Source: Paenibacillus glycanilyticus (GTDB lineage Bacteria > Bacillota > Bacilli > Paenibacillales > Paenibacillaceae). Taken from it: a stretch of DNA of 64,000 nt. The notes under the pieces are model-generated. The model ran no database searches, had not been told where the DNA came from, and saw only the letters and a program-made list of their open reading frames with translations. The first letter of the stretch is position 1; every line of letters begins with the position of its first letter. The stretch covers positions 1-64,000 of the forward strand of contig NZ_BSSQ01000028.1 in assembly GCF_030161375.1 (NCBI RefSeq), written 5' to 3'. Position numbers and translations under genes: made by a program. Below are positions 1-7,286 of this stretch, in pieces.

Positions 1-1
1 T

Positions 2-71
2 AATGATACGGCGACCACCGAGATCTACACTATCCTCTTCGGCGGCAGCGTCAGATGTGTATAAGAGACAG
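2..71 (+). other. Illumina Nextera i5 adapter left at contig end
   Basis: Bases 2-30 equal the P5 flow-cell sequence, 31-38 (TATCCTCT) look like an i5 index, 39-52 match the Nextera read-1 primer with one mismatch at base 42, and 53-71 equal the 19-base Tn5 mosaic end. This is library-construction sequence fused to genomic DNA. Any protein reading through it gains a spurious tail, here the well-known contaminant peptide SYTHLTLPP. Genomic sequence starts at about base 72. Confidence 0.98.
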
Positions 72-801
72 CAGCCGCGCCGGCGGCCGCGGCGCTCTGC
101 AGCGCTGCGCCTTCGGCGAGCAGCGCCGCGAGCCGCGCGGCCAGCTGCGGCAGCGCCGCAGGCGCGCCGCTTCCGCCAGCCTGAGGCGCGGCGGCCCCAT
201 CATCGCCGGATGCAGCGCCGGCGATAACACCAAGCTGCTGCTGCAGCGAATCAAGTAGTTCGTGCGCTGGCCGCCCGAACATCACTTGCTGCAGCGCAGC
301 AACCGTGCCGCCGGATATCGGCAGCCCGCGCTTTAGACCCGCCGCCGCCGCTTGCATCCACTGCTCGGCGTCAACATCCGGCGGCATCGCATCCGCCGCC
401 GCCTTTAATGCCGCAAAGGTGTCACGGTTCATCGTAACGCCGTCTTTTCTCAAATCCTTCAACAATCCCGTTGCCCATTCCTGATCCGGTAACCCGCTTT
501 GCTTCAGCCAATCCTTCAAAGCATCGTCCAGTCCCGCCTGATTCTCTACTTGTTTCAATACAAGCAATCCGCCTGCGGACTGCGGCTGCACCTGGAGCAT
601 GGCAAACTTGCCCGGCTCAAGAGGCAATTCCAAAAAAGCGCGCACCTGCACGCCGTTTATTTGAACGGTAGCTTCATTGTTTTCCAGCAACTGCAGAACT
701 ACGCCCCGAACGACCTGTCCCGGCTTAAGCTCTAGCTTCCGAGTATCCCCGCTGCCTGAAGCTTCCCCTAACAAACCTCTCACCAATTGCCCAATGTTCA
801 A
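72..801 (-). CDS. YlqG-like protein, 3' end lost at contig end
   Basis: This gene starts with ATG at 801 behind a GAGGG site and reads leftwards into the adapter, so its true C-terminus is missing; the residues encoded by 25-71 are artefact. The N-terminal 75 residues (KPGQVVRGVVLQLLENN, then a Leu-rich beta pattern) resemble the FliK/YlqG type found next to rnhB in Bacillus (rbgA-rnhB-ylqG). The later part is a low-complexity Ala/Gly/Gln-rich linker typical of hook-length-control-like proteins. No signal peptide or membrane segment is seen. It follows rnhB after a terminator. Its function is unknown; the ylqG assignment rests on synteny and general composition. Confidence 0.6.
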
Positions 802-924
802 CCCTCGTCACCTGCTTTCGCTGTGAAGTTATCCTATTTATCGGAAGATGGCCGCTCCTAATGAAGTTGTTATTCAAATAACTTCATTTCTCTGCATATC
901 CTTCTCCGTCACAATCATCCGCAC

Positions 925-967
925 AAAAAAACAGCGTAATGCTCGTTTCAAGCAATACGCTGTTTTT
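925..967 (-). terminator. Rho-independent terminator after rnhB
   Basis: The arms 927-938 and 956-967 form a 12-bp stem, extended inward with one mismatch around loop CGTTTCA. On the minus strand the stem is followed by a run of seven U. It ends the rplS-to-rnhB transcription block before the ylqG-like gene. Confidence 0.85.
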
Positions 968-983
968 ACACATTATAAAGAAT

Positions 984-1595
984 TTAAAATAGCTGTTGTT
1001 GCTCCACGAAAATTTTGCCTAAAAAAGACTTGCGGTGAAGCGGACTTGCTCCGTATTCGAGCAGCCGCTCCCGATGAAGCTTAGTTGCATAGCCTTTATG
1101 TATCGCAATGCCGTATTCCGGGTACATCTGCTCCCAATCTGTCAGGCAAAGCCGATCACGCGTCACTTTGGCGATGATGGAAGCGGCCGCAATCGATTGG
1201 CTTGTGGCATCGCCTTTAATTATGGCAAGCTGCGGCTTTGGCAGGTCTACCTTTTCCGCGTCCACAAGCAAATAATCCGGTTCCGTCTTCAGTGACTCGA
1301 GCGCAATCTTCATCGCAAGCCTTGCTGCTTGCTTGATGTTGATCCGGTCGATGGTCTCCGAATCCACGCGGGCTGCAGCCCATGCAATGCTTTGATCCAC
1401 AATGACCTCGTAGAGCTCATTCCGTTTTTTCTCGGACAACTTCTTCGAATCATTGACCCCATCAAGCACTAAGTGGGGCGGTAGAATAACCGCTGCCGCA
1501 ACAACATCCCCGAATAAGCAGCCTCTTCCTACCTCATCCACGCCTGCAATTGCGGAATACCCTTCGGCCCAAAGTCTCTCTTCATATTCCAGCAC
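984..1595 (-). CDS. rnhB: Ribonuclease HII
   Basis: RNase HII cuts the RNA strand of RNA-DNA hybrids, including single ribonucleotides left in DNA. The 203-residue length is a little shorter than the 250-residue Bacillus protein, which carries extra N-terminal residues. The catalytic motif GVDEVGRG lies at residues 18-25, the conserved LLVDAEKVDLP near 110 and the SIAAASIIAKVTRD signature near 140, so all the acidic metal ligands appear present. The start is GTG behind GGGGGA. The gene begins six bases after the rbgA stop codon, so the two are almost certainly cotranscribed. Confidence 0.96.
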   Translation of the reverse strand: MLEYEERLWAEGYSAIAGVDEVGRGCLFGDVVAAAVILPPHLVLDGVNDSKKLSEKKRNELYEVIVDQSIAWAAARVDSETIDRINIKQAARLAMKIALESLKTEPDYLLVDAEKVDLPKPQLAIIKGDATSQSIAAASIIAKVTRDRLCLTDWEQMYPEYGIAIHKGYATKLHRERLLEYGASPLHRKSFLGKIFVEQQQLF

Positions 1596-1600
1596 GTCGT

Positions 1601-2491
1601 TTATTCCCCCGGTCTTCCAGCTGCTGCCGGGAACGGCGCTTCCAACGTAATGCGGCCAAGATTGCCTGACCGAAGCTCACGCAAGATGATACCTGACGTT
1701 TTCTCCAGATCTACTTGCCCCCCGCTAACGAGACAACCTCTGCGTCGTCCAATGTCCTCCATGACCCGTACCACTTCATCGGAATCTGTAGGGTCGGATG
1801 GCGCTTTGTCCAACTTGAATCGTTCCTGCATAGCCGGCCAATACCGTTCGACAAGCTCACGTACCGCAAAAAACGCAATGTCCTCTACGTTCAAAATTTG
1901 CTCTCTGATCGCGCCTGTCATCGCCAGACGGTAACCTACCAGTTCATCCTCGAACTTCGGCCACAAAATACCCGGTGTATCGAGCAAATCCATCTCATAC
2001 GTTGTTTTAATCCATTGCTGGCCTTTCGTTACGCCCGGCTTATCGCCCGTAATGGCGATATTGCGCCCAGCCAAACGGTTGATCAACGTTGACTTGCCGA
2101 CGTTCGGAATCCCGACAATCAATCCACGCATTGCACGAGGGTTCATCCCTTTTGCAAGCTGACGATCGATTTTTTCCTTCAGGATTTCCTTCGCCTTCAT
2201 TGGAATATCTCCAATACGCGTTCCTGTCGACGAATCAACTGCTACCGTCTCATGACCTTCGTATTTGAAATATTCAATCCATTGCTCTGTCACCTTCGGA
2301 TCAGCTAAATCCGATTTGTTCAAAACAATCAACCGCGGCTTACCGCTCAAAATCTCATCAACCATAGGATTACGGCTGGAAAGCGGAACACGCGCATCCA
2401 ATAGCTCAATGGCAATATCGATAAGTTTTAACTTCGCTTGAATTTGCCGTTTCGCCCGGGTCATATGACCGGGAAACCATTGAATGGTCAT
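1601..2491 (-). CDS. rbgA: Ribosome biogenesis GTPase RbgA (YlqF)
   Basis: RbgA is the circularly permuted GTPase needed for late assembly of the 50S subunit. The permuted order is visible: the G4 motif NKSDLAD (about residue 63) comes before the P-loop GIPNVGKST (about 127) and the G3 motif DTPG (about 171). The first residues MTIQWFPGHM are a family signature. At 296 residues it has the normal length with its C-terminal RNA-binding region. The ATG follows GAGGTGAGGAA. It lies between lepB and rnhB as in Bacillus. Confidence 0.97.
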   Translation of the reverse strand: MTIQWFPGHMTRAKRQIQAKLKLIDIAIELLDARVPLSSRNPMVDEILSGKPRLIVLNKSDLADPKVTEQWIEYFKYEGHETVAVDSSTGTRIGDIPMKAKEILKEKIDRQLAKGMNPRAMRGLIVGIPNVGKSTLINRLAGRNIAITGDKPGVTKGQQWIKTTYEMDLLDTPGILWPKFEDELVGYRLAMTGAIREQILNVEDIAFFAVRELVERYWPAMQERFKLDKAPSDPTDSDEVVRVMEDIGRRRGCLVSGGQVDLEKTSGIILRELRSGNLGRITLEAPFPAAAGRPGE

Positions 2492-2511
2492 TTCCTCACC
2501 TCATTGCAACA

Positions 2512-3189
2512 TTACCAGTGCACTTTATAGTGCTTAATGATGCTAATTTTATTTAATGGCCAGAACATAACGTCCGCACGGCCGATAATTTCTTTTTCCG
2601 ACACATAGCCGATATCGCGGCTGTCTTGACTATTTCCGCGATGGTCGCCCATTGCGAAAATCTTGCCTTCGGGCACAACGGATTCCGACACGTTAGCGTT
2701 CGGGAAGTCCGGACCCGTATTATACAACTCGCCATTCTCATGCGCGAGTGCAATCGCTTCTTTAAGATATGGCTCTTCAACCTTTTGATCGTTGATGAAT
2801 ACATCATCGCCAACGACTTTGATCGTATCGCCCGGCACGCCGATTACGCGCTTGATGAAATCGCGACCTTGATCAGGTACATGGAACACGACAACTTCTC
2901 CATGATGCGGTTCACGCATTTTGAAGATAAGCTTATTGACAATCAGACGTTCACCCGTATAGAAGTTTGGTTCCATCGATGGTCCGTCAACAATAAACGG
3001 GGAAAATAAAAACGTACGGATAACAAACACGAGAATGACCGCGATCGCCAGAGCTTTTATCCAATCTACAATCTCTTTGTAAGCTCGTCCGCCTTTTTTA
3101 GCGTCAGCCGGCCCTGATGTATTCAGTGTAGATCCATTGATTACTTCTGTTTGTTGATTGGAATCTTCATTAGGTTGTTGTGAATTCAC
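2512..3189 (-). CDS. lepB: Type I signal peptidase
   Basis: This membrane-anchored serine protease removes signal peptides from exported proteins. A single N-terminal membrane segment (ALAIAVILVFVIRTFLFSP) is followed by the catalytic Ser motif GPSMEPNF, the catalytic Lys in RDFIKRVIG, and the conserved box GDHRGNSQDSRD. I prefer the GTG at 3189, which gives 225 residues, because AGAAGG sits eight bases upstream. An in-frame start 16 codons earlier has no good ribosome-binding site. The N-terminus before the membrane segment is Asn/Gln-rich, a longer cytoplasmic tail than in B. subtilis SipS. It lies between rplS and rbgA. Confidence 0.95.
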   Translation of the reverse strand: MNSQQPNEDSNQQTEVINGSTLNTSGPADAKKGGRAYKEIVDWIKALAIAVILVFVIRTFLFSPFIVDGPSMEPNFYTGERLIVNKLIFKMREPHHGEVVVFHVPDQGRDFIKRVIGVPGDTIKVVGDDVFINDQKVEEPYLKEAIALAHENGELYNTGPDFPNANVSESVVPEGKIFAMGDHRGNSQDSRDIGYVSEKEIIGRADVMFWPLNKISIIKHYKVHW

Positions 3190-3254
3190 CAGTACGCCTT
3201 CTTTCCATTCTATAGTGTCCCTATTCGTACATAGCAAGTCATGTCAAAATAACG

Positions 3255-3281
3255 AAAAGGAGCTTGTTTGACCAAGCCCCT
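3255..3281 (-). terminator. Likely terminator between rplS and lepB
   Basis: On the minus strand GGGGCTTG pairs with CAAGCTCC across loop GTCAAA and is followed by TTTTC. The short U tract suggests partial read-through into lepB. Confidence 0.6.
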
Positions 3282-3295
3282 CTTGTCGTTTAATC

Positions 3296-3637
3296 TTAAC
3301 GAATTTCTTTAATTCTCGCAGCTTTACCGCGCAGTTCGCGAAGATAGTACAGTTTCGCGCGACGCACTTTACCGCGACGAGCAACTTCAATTTTCTCGAT
3401 TTTTGGCGAATGCAGCGGGAAAGTTCTTTCCACACCTACACCGTACGAAATTTTGCGAACTGTGAAAGTTTCGCTGATTCCGCCGCCACGACGTTTAATT
3501 ACAACGCCTTCGAACAACTGAATACGCTCACGCGAGCCCTCGATAACTTTAACGTGTACTTTCAACGTGTCACCAGGACGGAAGCTCGGAAGGTCTTGAC
3601 GAAGCTGTTCTTGCGCAATCGTTTGTAAAAGATTCAT
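3296..3637 (-). CDS. rplS: 50S ribosomal protein L19
   Basis: L19 lies at the interface of the ribosomal subunits. The 113-residue protein has the family core RPGDTLKVHVKVIEG at residues 21-35, then the KRRGGGISETFTVRK stretch and the basic C-terminal YYLRELRGKAARIKE. Start and length are standard. In Bacillus this gene directly follows trmD. Here about 1.5 kb with two plus-strand genes separates it from trmD, and it has its own promoter (3747-3775) and a long 5' leader. Confidence 0.98.
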   Translation of the reverse strand: MNLLQTIAQEQLRQDLPSFRPGDTLKVHVKVIEGSRERIQLFEGVVIKRRGGGISETFTVRKISYGVGVERTFPLHSPKIEKIEVARRGKVRRAKLYYLRELRGKAARIKEIR

Positions 3638-3639
3638 CG

Positions 3640-3740
3640 TAGTATCACTCCTTCCACCATAGACGTTCTTAATAGCTCTTTCTGCTCCATCTGAGCAGCG
3701 TCATCACTATTAGCGGACCGCCCGATTAATACGAACAACA
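3640..3740 (-). promoter_or_regulatory. rplS 5' leader, possible L19 autoregulatory element
   Basis: The mRNA from the predicted promoter carries about 100 untranslated bases. They include a compact hairpin (CTGCTC 3682-3687 pairing with GAGCAG 3693-3698, five-base loop) not far upstream of the ribosome-binding site. An L19 leader RNA is known in Firmicutes rplS genes. I cannot confirm the family consensus by eye, so this is a position-based suggestion. Confidence 0.35.
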
Positions 3741-3746
3741 TTTGAA

Positions 3747-3775
3747 ATTTTAACATAGCCCACAACATTTTTCAA
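3747..3775 (-). promoter_or_regulatory. Sigma-A promoter of rplS
   Basis: TTGAAA (3770-3775) and TAAAAT (3747-3752) on the minus strand are separated by 17 bases. It is the best promoter in the rplS upstream region. Confidence 0.65.
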
Positions 3776-3919
3776 CCTATAATCTTCGAACAACCCTAAT
3801 TTCCCTAGTATTTCTTATTATAGCCACCACGAAAGACCTTTAAACCTTGCGATATGAACCGCAAGAGCCCGTTTAATAGATTCCCCCCGCTAACGCCGTT
3901 TCTATCAAATAGCCTCCGC

Positions 3920-3950
3920 CATACATTAATGTATTGCTAGATTTAGCAAT
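3920..3950 (+). promoter_or_regulatory. Candidate sporulation promoter and 5' stem-loop
   Basis: CATACATTA (3920-3928) fits the -10 elements of the mother-cell sigma factors (sigma-E CATACANT; sigma-K CATANNNTA), but no convincing -35 is present. Just downstream a perfect 7-bp stem (3933-3939 with 3944-3950, loop GATT) would sit at the 5' end of the transcript, where it could stabilise a long-lived mRNA. Confidence 0.35.
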
Positions 3951-3984
3951 TCTATATTTCACAACAGATTGGAGGTTATAACCT

Positions 3985-4563
3985 ATGCCAATGAAAAAAC
4001 AAGCTTCGCGTACGAAAAGCTCCGCTAAAACTTCCGGATACGGATCCTGCAAAAGAAAATACAGCCATAGCTGCAAATCGGCCAAAAAAAGTTGCAAAAC
4101 CGTGAAATACGTTTGCAAACCGGTTGTCAAAAAGAAATGCAAAAAAGTCGTCCGCAAATCTGCTTTCCGCGCGAATGCCAACCAAGTACAATCTATTCCT
4201 GCCGCAACTCTTGTTCAGGTTGCTTTTGGACAAGAAGTGTTTGACCTAGGCAGAGAATACAATCCCGTTACTTCCACCTTTCAAGCGAAGCAAAGCGGCA
4301 TCTATACGTTCTTTGCAAGTGTGTACTTCAGCTTTGCTGTTGCAGCGCCTGTTGAAGTTACGGTTGTTCTTCGAGTTAACGGACAAACCGCGTTCGGCGA
4401 TACCGAGACGTTGTCGTTTGATGGAGTCATTGACACATCAGGCATCGTAAGCTTGCGTCGCGGCGACAATGTCACCGTTGAATTCATCTCAAGCAGCGCG
4501 GGGTCCATTATCCCTAACGCGGGAACTCATTTCGACGGAGCTCTGACTCGTGCTACAAAGTAG
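3985..4563 (+). CDS. Cys/Lys-rich, C1q-like spore-surface-type protein
   Basis: This is a 192-residue protein with no signal peptide or membrane segment. Residues 1-60 are rich in Lys, Cys, Ser and Tyr (SGYGSC, then CKTVKYVCKPV and KKKCKKVVRKSAF), like cross-linkable coat proteins. Residues 65-192 look like a beta-sandwich of the C1q/BclA-C type: FDLGREYNPVTSTF, then KQSGIYTFFASV, and a final FDGALTRATK strand. ATG follows GGAGG by ten bases. A paralogue follows at 4618 and the two are probably cotranscribed. A spore coat or exosporium role is inferred from composition and a possible sporulation promoter. I do not recognise an experimentally named homologue. Confidence 0.8.
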   Translation: MPMKKQASRTKSSAKTSGYGSCKRKYSHSCKSAKKSCKTVKYVCKPVVKKKCKKVVRKSAFRANANQVQSIPAATLVQVAFGQEVFDLGREYNPVTSTFQAKQSGIYTFFASVYFSFAVAAPVEVTVVLRVNGQTAFGDTETLSFDGVIDTSGIVSLRRGDNVTVEFISSSAGSIIPNAGTHFDGALTRATK

Positions 4564-4617
4564 TCAGACAAGCATGCATTATGAACAATTTTTGTTATTT
4601 GAATGGAGGAATGAACA

Positions 4618-5301
4618 TTGCCAGTGAAAAAACAAGCAGTCAGAATAGCTGCTAAAGGCAGTGTCAAAGCTAATAAAGCGGTTAGAACTTCGGGATACGG
4701 TCATGGTTCCTGCACCAAGAAATGCGGACATGGATCTAGCAAGTACGGCGGTTCTAGTACCAAAAAATCCGGATACGGCTGTAAAAAGAAATCTGAATAT
4801 GGTTACAAGACAGAAAAAAAAGTATGCAAAACCGTCAAATATGTTTGCAAACCGGTCAGCAAAAAAACTTGCAAAAAGGCTGTAGTTGCCCGTAAATCCG
4901 CGTTCCGCGCCGTTTCTGCAATCGCTCAATCGGTAATTGCCGGCGCTACTGTCCAAGTCAATTATGGAATCGAACAGTATGACCTCGGAAGAGAGTACAA
5001 TCCCGCTACATCGACTTTCCGTCCAAAACAAAGCGGAATCTACTCCTTTATTGCAAGCGTCTTTTTCACCAGCACTAATGATCCTGCTTCTTTTGGACTC
5101 GCGATTACAGTAAACGGTGTACCGGTTGCAACCGAAACAACATCTTCCGCTTCTGGCGGTGTCACTTTAGACGTTTCCACTATCGTCAAGCTCCGCAGCG
5201 GCGACGACGTACAAGTAGAATTTTTCACGTCTCTCGCCGGCAGCATCGTCCCTAGTTCCGCAACGCATTTCGAGGGCGTTCTGAACCGCATTACAAAGTA
5301 A
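4618..5301 (+). CDS. Paralogue of the preceding Cys/Lys-rich C1q-like protein
   Basis: The 227-residue protein shares the whole plan of its upstream neighbour but has an expanded N-terminus with Gly-Tyr-Gly and Cys repeats (SGYGHGSCTKKCGHG, SGYGCKKKSEYGY), then CKTVKYVCKPV and a C1q-like domain (YDLGREYNPATSTF, KQSGIYSFIASVFF). It starts with TTG at 4618, placed eight bases after GGAGG. The ATG at 4611 is out of frame and too close. The pair arose by tandem duplication, with divergence mainly in repeat number. The high Cys, Lys and Tyr content suggests covalent cross-linking in an outer spore layer, which is inference. Confidence 0.8.
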   Translation: MPVKKQAVRIAAKGSVKANKAVRTSGYGHGSCTKKCGHGSSKYGGSSTKKSGYGCKKKSEYGYKTEKKVCKTVKYVCKPVSKKTCKKAVVARKSAFRAVSAIAQSVIAGATVQVNYGIEQYDLGREYNPATSTFRPKQSGIYSFIASVFFTSTNDPASFGLAITVNGVPVATETTSSASGGVTLDVSTIVKLRSGDDVQVEFFTSLAGSIVPSSATHFEGVLNRITK

Positions 5302-5324
5302 GGTACCAGACAAGCAACTAAAGA

Positions 5325-5370
5325 AAGAACCGTCCGCTCCGCTCATAAACGGGACGACGGTTCTTTTTTA
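5325..5370. terminator. Bidirectional terminator between coat-like gene and trmD
   Basis: AAGAACCGTC (5325-5334) pairs with GACGGTTCTT (5356-5365), followed by a T run on the plus strand. The A-rich left flank gives a U-rich tail on the minus strand too. It serves the converging genes and touches the trmD stop codon. Confidence 0.8.
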
Positions 5371-6114
5371 TGTGGATTTATCTTGTTTCTGCGCAGCTAA
5401 CCATTTACGCTCTTTATCGGTGAGTTCGGCTGACTCCAGCAAATCGGGGCGGCGCTTCAGCGTCCGCAGCAGCGACTGTTCTCGTCTCCAGCTGTCAATC
5501 TTCGCATGGTTACCGGATATAAGCACATCGGGTACAGCCCAGTCCCTGAAGACGGATGGCCGCGTATAATGCGGGTACTCCAGTAAGCCCGTACTGTACG
5601 AATCGGTTACCGCGGAAGACTCATTCCCAAGAACGCCGGGCAACAACCGGACAACGCTGTCTATAACCGTCATAGCCGGAATTTCTCCGCCAGTTAATAC
5701 ATAATCACCGACCGATAATTCATCGGTCACCAGAAACTCGCGAATTCGCTCGTCGTAACCTTCGTAATGTCCGCAGATTAGCACCAGATGTTCTTCTTGT
5801 GACAGTTCCTCCGCCTTTTGCTGCGTGAAGGTTTCTCCTTGCGGGCACATCAGAATAACGCGGGGGCGACCTCCGCTCTCTTTCTTCGCCATCAAATCCT
5901 CTACGGCAGCGAAGACAGGTTCGGCTTTAAGCACCATCCCCCCGCCACCGCCATACGGGTAGTCATCCACGGTGTTGTGCTTATTATTGGAATAATCGCG
6001 GAAATTGATCGCTTCAAGCGATACAATTCCTTTATCTTTAGCTTTTCCCAGGATGCTCGCGCCAAATACGCCTTCAAACATCTCGGGAAATAAGGTCAAT
6101 ACGTCAATGCGCAT
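5368..6114 (-). CDS. trmD: tRNA (guanine37-N1)-methyltransferase
   Basis: TrmD makes m1G37 in tRNA to prevent frameshifting. From the ATG at 6114 (MRIDVLTLFPEMF, the family start) it has 248 residues, the usual length; the reading frame stays open upstream but without a better start. The trefoil-knot SAM site is seen as LICGHYEGYDERI and LSVGDYVLTGGEIPA, and the DYPYGGGGGMVLK loop is present. It begins two bases after rimM ends, so it belongs to the rimM transcript. The bidirectional terminator overlaps its 3' end. Confidence 0.97.
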   Translation of the reverse strand: MRIDVLTLFPEMFEGVFGASILGKAKDKGIVSLEAINFRDYSNNKHNTVDDYPYGGGGGMVLKAEPVFAAVEDLMAKKESGGRPRVILMCPQGETFTQQKAEELSQEEHLVLICGHYEGYDERIREFLVTDELSVGDYVLTGGEIPAMTVIDSVVRLLPGVLGNESSAVTDSYSTGLLEYPHYTRPSVFRDWAVPDVLISGNHAKIDSWRREQSLLRTLKRRPDLLESAELTDKERKWLAAQKQDKST

Positions 6115-6116
6115 CT

Positions 6117-6635
6117 TTAAATCAGCCCTTCCAATAACCGCACCGTAACCGTTTTGTTTGCTACATCGACTTTCAGCAAAACCTCGTCGATAATGGGCAA
6201 TAACAGCTGTTTTTTCTTCGGCATATCGACGACCCAAACATCGTTAGCGCCAGGACGGAGAATGTCCGAAATGTTCCCCAGCTCTTCGCCGTCTTCTGTT
6301 ACAACCTTGCAGCCGATAATCTCATGGTAGTAGTATTCGCCATCTTCAAGGTCTTCAAGCTCATCCTCGGCGATTTTCAGGACCCAGCCTTTATATTTCT
6401 CGACTTCGTTAATATCGTTATAGCCCTTCAGCTTCACGATATACATGCCTTTATGCTCCTTAGCCGAGACAACCTCAACCACAAGACTTTGTCCGTTGTC
6501 CGGATGCTGAAGCGACAGCTTGCTTCCCGGCGCAAACCGGCTATCGGCAAAGTCCGTCTGCGGCAAAATCTTCACTTCACCGCGAAGACCATGCGTATTG
6601 ACCAGTTTGCCGACATTATAATATTTCTTGCTCAT
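6117..6635 (-). CDS. rimM: Ribosome maturation factor RimM
   Basis: RimM helps assemble the head of the 30S subunit by binding S19 and 16S rRNA. The N-terminal beta-barrel starts NVGKLVNTHGLRGEVKI, and the C-terminal PRC-barrel includes YYYHEIIGCKV and LLLPIIDEVLLKVD. I choose ATG 6635 (172 residues), which has GGTGAGG eight bases upstream, over an ATG six codons earlier. It lies between khpA and trmD. Confidence 0.96.
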   Translation of the reverse strand: MSKKYYNVGKLVNTHGLRGEVKILPQTDFADSRFAPGSKLSLQHPDNGQSLVVEVVSAKEHKGMYIVKLKGYNDINEVEKYKGWVLKIAEDELEDLEDGEYYYHEIIGCKVVTEDGEELGNISDILRPGANDVWVVDMPKKKQLLLPIIDEVLLKVDVANKTVTVRLLEGLI

Positions 6636-6666
6636 TATATGTACCTCACCCATCTATATTTGTACG

Positions 6667-6696
6667 AAAAAGGGCTAGGATAATAATCCTAACCCT
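6667..6696 (-). terminator. Terminator or attenuator between khpA and rimM
   Basis: On the minus strand AGGGTTAGGA pairs with TCCTAGCCCT across TTATTA and is followed by TTTT. The stem is ten pairs including one G-U. It would separate rpsP-khpA from rimM-trmD, or allow partial read-through. Confidence 0.7.
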
Positions 6697-6709
6697 GCAT
6701 CGTATGTGT

Positions 6710-6946
6710 TTACGATATGATGTCTACGATAACGCGCTTCTGGGATTTGATGGCCGCGGATGTTACGACGGCACGAATCGCTTTCGCAATTCGTCCCTGC
6801 TTGCCGATTACTTTGCCGATATCATCGGCATGAACCGACAGCTCGTACACCGTACCGCGGTCATCCTCTCGCTCATTAACGCGCACGTCCTCTGGATGAT
6901 CCACTAATGCCTTTGCGATGACAAGAATCAATTCTTTCATTTTCAA
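6710..6946 (-). CDS. khpA: KH-domain RNA-binding protein KhpA (YlqC)
   Basis: This 78-residue single KH-domain protein binds RNA and, in other Firmicutes, pairs with KhpB (Jag). The RNA-binding loop is seen as VIGKQGRIAKAIRAV (GxxG type). Length and position between rpsP and rimM are standard. Confidence 0.95.
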   Translation of the reverse strand: MKMKELILVIAKALVDHPEDVRVNEREDDRGTVYELSVHADDIGKVIGKQGRIAKAIRAVVTSAAIKSQKRVIVDIIS

Positions 6947-6966
6947 GGCCCTCCGCTATTCAACAG

Positions 6967-7239
6967 TTATTTCTGTTGCTTAAGCTCATGGAACTTTTTC
7001 AGGACACCTGCTTTGGAAAGCAAGTCGCGAACGGTATCAGATGCTTGTGCACCTGTTTGCAGCCATTTCAACGCTTTCTCTTCATCGATCGTTACTTGAG
7101 CCGGTTGAGCAACCGGGTTGTAAGTACCGATTTCTTCGATAAAGCGACCGTCACGTGGGGAACGGGAGTTAGAAACGACAACCCGGTAGAATGGAGCCTT
7201 GTGAGCACCCATACGTTTCAGACGAATACGTACTGCCAT
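6967..7239 (-). CDS. rpsP: 30S ribosomal protein S16
   Basis: The 90-residue protein starts MAVRIRLKRMGAHKAPFYRVV and contains RFIEEIGTYNPV, both family signatures. It lies 47 bases after ffh and 20 bases before khpA, so it is probably cotranscribed with both. A strong GGAGGTG site precedes the ATG. Confidence 0.98.
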   Translation of the reverse strand: MAVRIRLKRMGAHKAPFYRVVVSNSRSPRDGRFIEEIGTYNPVAQPAQVTIDEEKALKWLQTGAQASDTVRDLLSKAGVLKKFHELKQQK

Positions 7240-7286
7240 GGAAATTCACCTCCTTCGGTTAATCAACTTAGTAACTTTTATATTGG

